A DNA stretch of 64,000 nt from Corynebacterium vitaeruminis (lineage in GTDB: Bacteria > Actinomycetota > Actinomycetes > Mycobacteriales > Mycobacteriaceae), in the NCBI RefSeq assembly GCF_001054325.1, contig NZ_JVVM01000025.1, positions 62,001-126,000 of the forward strand, written 5' to 3'. The notes beneath the pieces are model-generated. The model was not told the DNA's origin. It was given only the letters and a program-made list of their open reading frames with translations, and did not search any database. Shown here in pieces: positions 62,945 to 64,000 of this stretch (position 1 is its first letter; every line of letters begins with the position of its first letter). The position numbers and the translations under genes were made by a program.

Positions 62945-62971
62945 TTAGCGCTCACTATTGTTGAGTGTTAG
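62945..62971 (+). promoter_or_regulatory. Second, imperfect CIRCE element
   Basis: TTAGCGCTC-N9-GAGTGTTAG differs from the CIRCE consensus at three of 18 positions and shares TTAG with the next element. Confidence 0.6.
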
Positions 62972-62989
62972 CACTTGCAGGGGTAGAGT
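62961..62989 (+). promoter_or_regulatory. groES-groEL promoter
   Basis: TTGAGT (62961-62966), 17 bases, then TAGAGT (62984-62989) lie inside the CIRCE region, so HrcA binding would block RNA polymerase. Confidence 0.65.
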
Positions 62990-62994
62990 GCTAA
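62968..62994 (+). promoter_or_regulatory. CIRCE element (HrcA operator) of groES
   Basis: TTAGCACTT-N9-GAGTGCTAA matches the CIRCE consensus TTAGCACTC-N9-GAGTGCTAA at 17 of 18 positions. It is the binding site of the heat-shock repressor HrcA. Confidence 0.93.
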
Positions 62995-63098
62995 CGAAGG
63001 TTGTTTGACACACAGTTGTTCACCCGCGACGACGGCTGTGCACGGCAGACCAACCGGCACAAGAACATCACATCACCGCATGTATGGAGGAATTCATC

Positions 63099-64000
<902 letters not shown>

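Overview
The window is a stretch of a Corynebacterium chromosome. It is moderately GC-rich, and its backbone follows the order known from mycobacteria and corynebacteria: the spc/alpha ribosomal operons, rpoA, rplQ, truA, an ESX-4 type VII secretion locus, rplM, rpsI, glmM, glmS, nnrD, alr, tsaE, tsaB, rimI, tsaD and groES/groEL. The species cannot be fixed from sequence alone. A complete mevalonate pathway and a fused BioW-BioF protein are unusual for the genus and should help to identify the lineage.

Layout. 1-1.1 kb: secreted SGNH hydrolase. 1.4-17.3 kb: rpsH-rplF-rplR-rpsE-rpmD-rplO, secY-adk, map, infA and rpsM-rpsK-rpsD-rpoA-rplQ. This ribosomal run is broken by four accessory genes: an antisense bioWF fusion, a DUF222/HNH protein, a lipoprotein and a secreted metallophosphoesterase. 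17.5-21.5 kb: truA, a large polytopic membrane protein and a lipoprotein. 21.3-33.0 kb: ESX-4-like locus (eccE-like, eccB, mycP, eccD, eccC, a secretion-associated protein and two WXG100 proteins). 33.3-38.1 kb: rplM-rpsI, an acyltransferase with an SGNH tail and a VanW-family envelope protein. 38.2-45.9 kb: glmM followed by idi, mvk, mvaD, pmk, hmgR and hmgS, a full route from acetoacetyl-CoA/HMG-CoA to IPP/DMAPP. 46.0-47.9 kb: three unrecognised genes that share an upstream element with the esx pair, a candidate ESX-4 substrate module. 47.9-53.4 kb: a degenerate alpha/beta hydrolase, glmS, a second DUF222/HNH protein and a lipase-like protein. 53.4-61.3 kb: nnrD, a fused alr-tsaE, tsaB, rimI, a pyruvate:quinone oxidoreductase, a small conserved protein and tsaD. 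61.3-64.0 kb: two related single-pass membrane proteins, then CIRCE-controlled groES and the start of groEL.

How it works together. The core genes serve ribosome assembly, transcription, Sec and ESX secretion, aminosugar precursors for peptidoglycan (glmM, glmS, alr), t6A tRNA modification (tsaE, tsaB, tsaD), NAD(P)HX repair and protein folding. The accessory genes add isoprenoid precursors by the mevalonate route and the first committed steps of biotin synthesis.

Recurring sequence-level features: many genes have a -10-like hexamer 6-9 bases before the start codon and no Shine-Dalgarno sequence, which suggests leaderless mRNAs; the ESX genes share G-run ribosome binding sites; and the word GCTTGACGAC is strongly over-represented. 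No tRNA, rRNA, CRISPR array or insertion sequence was seen.
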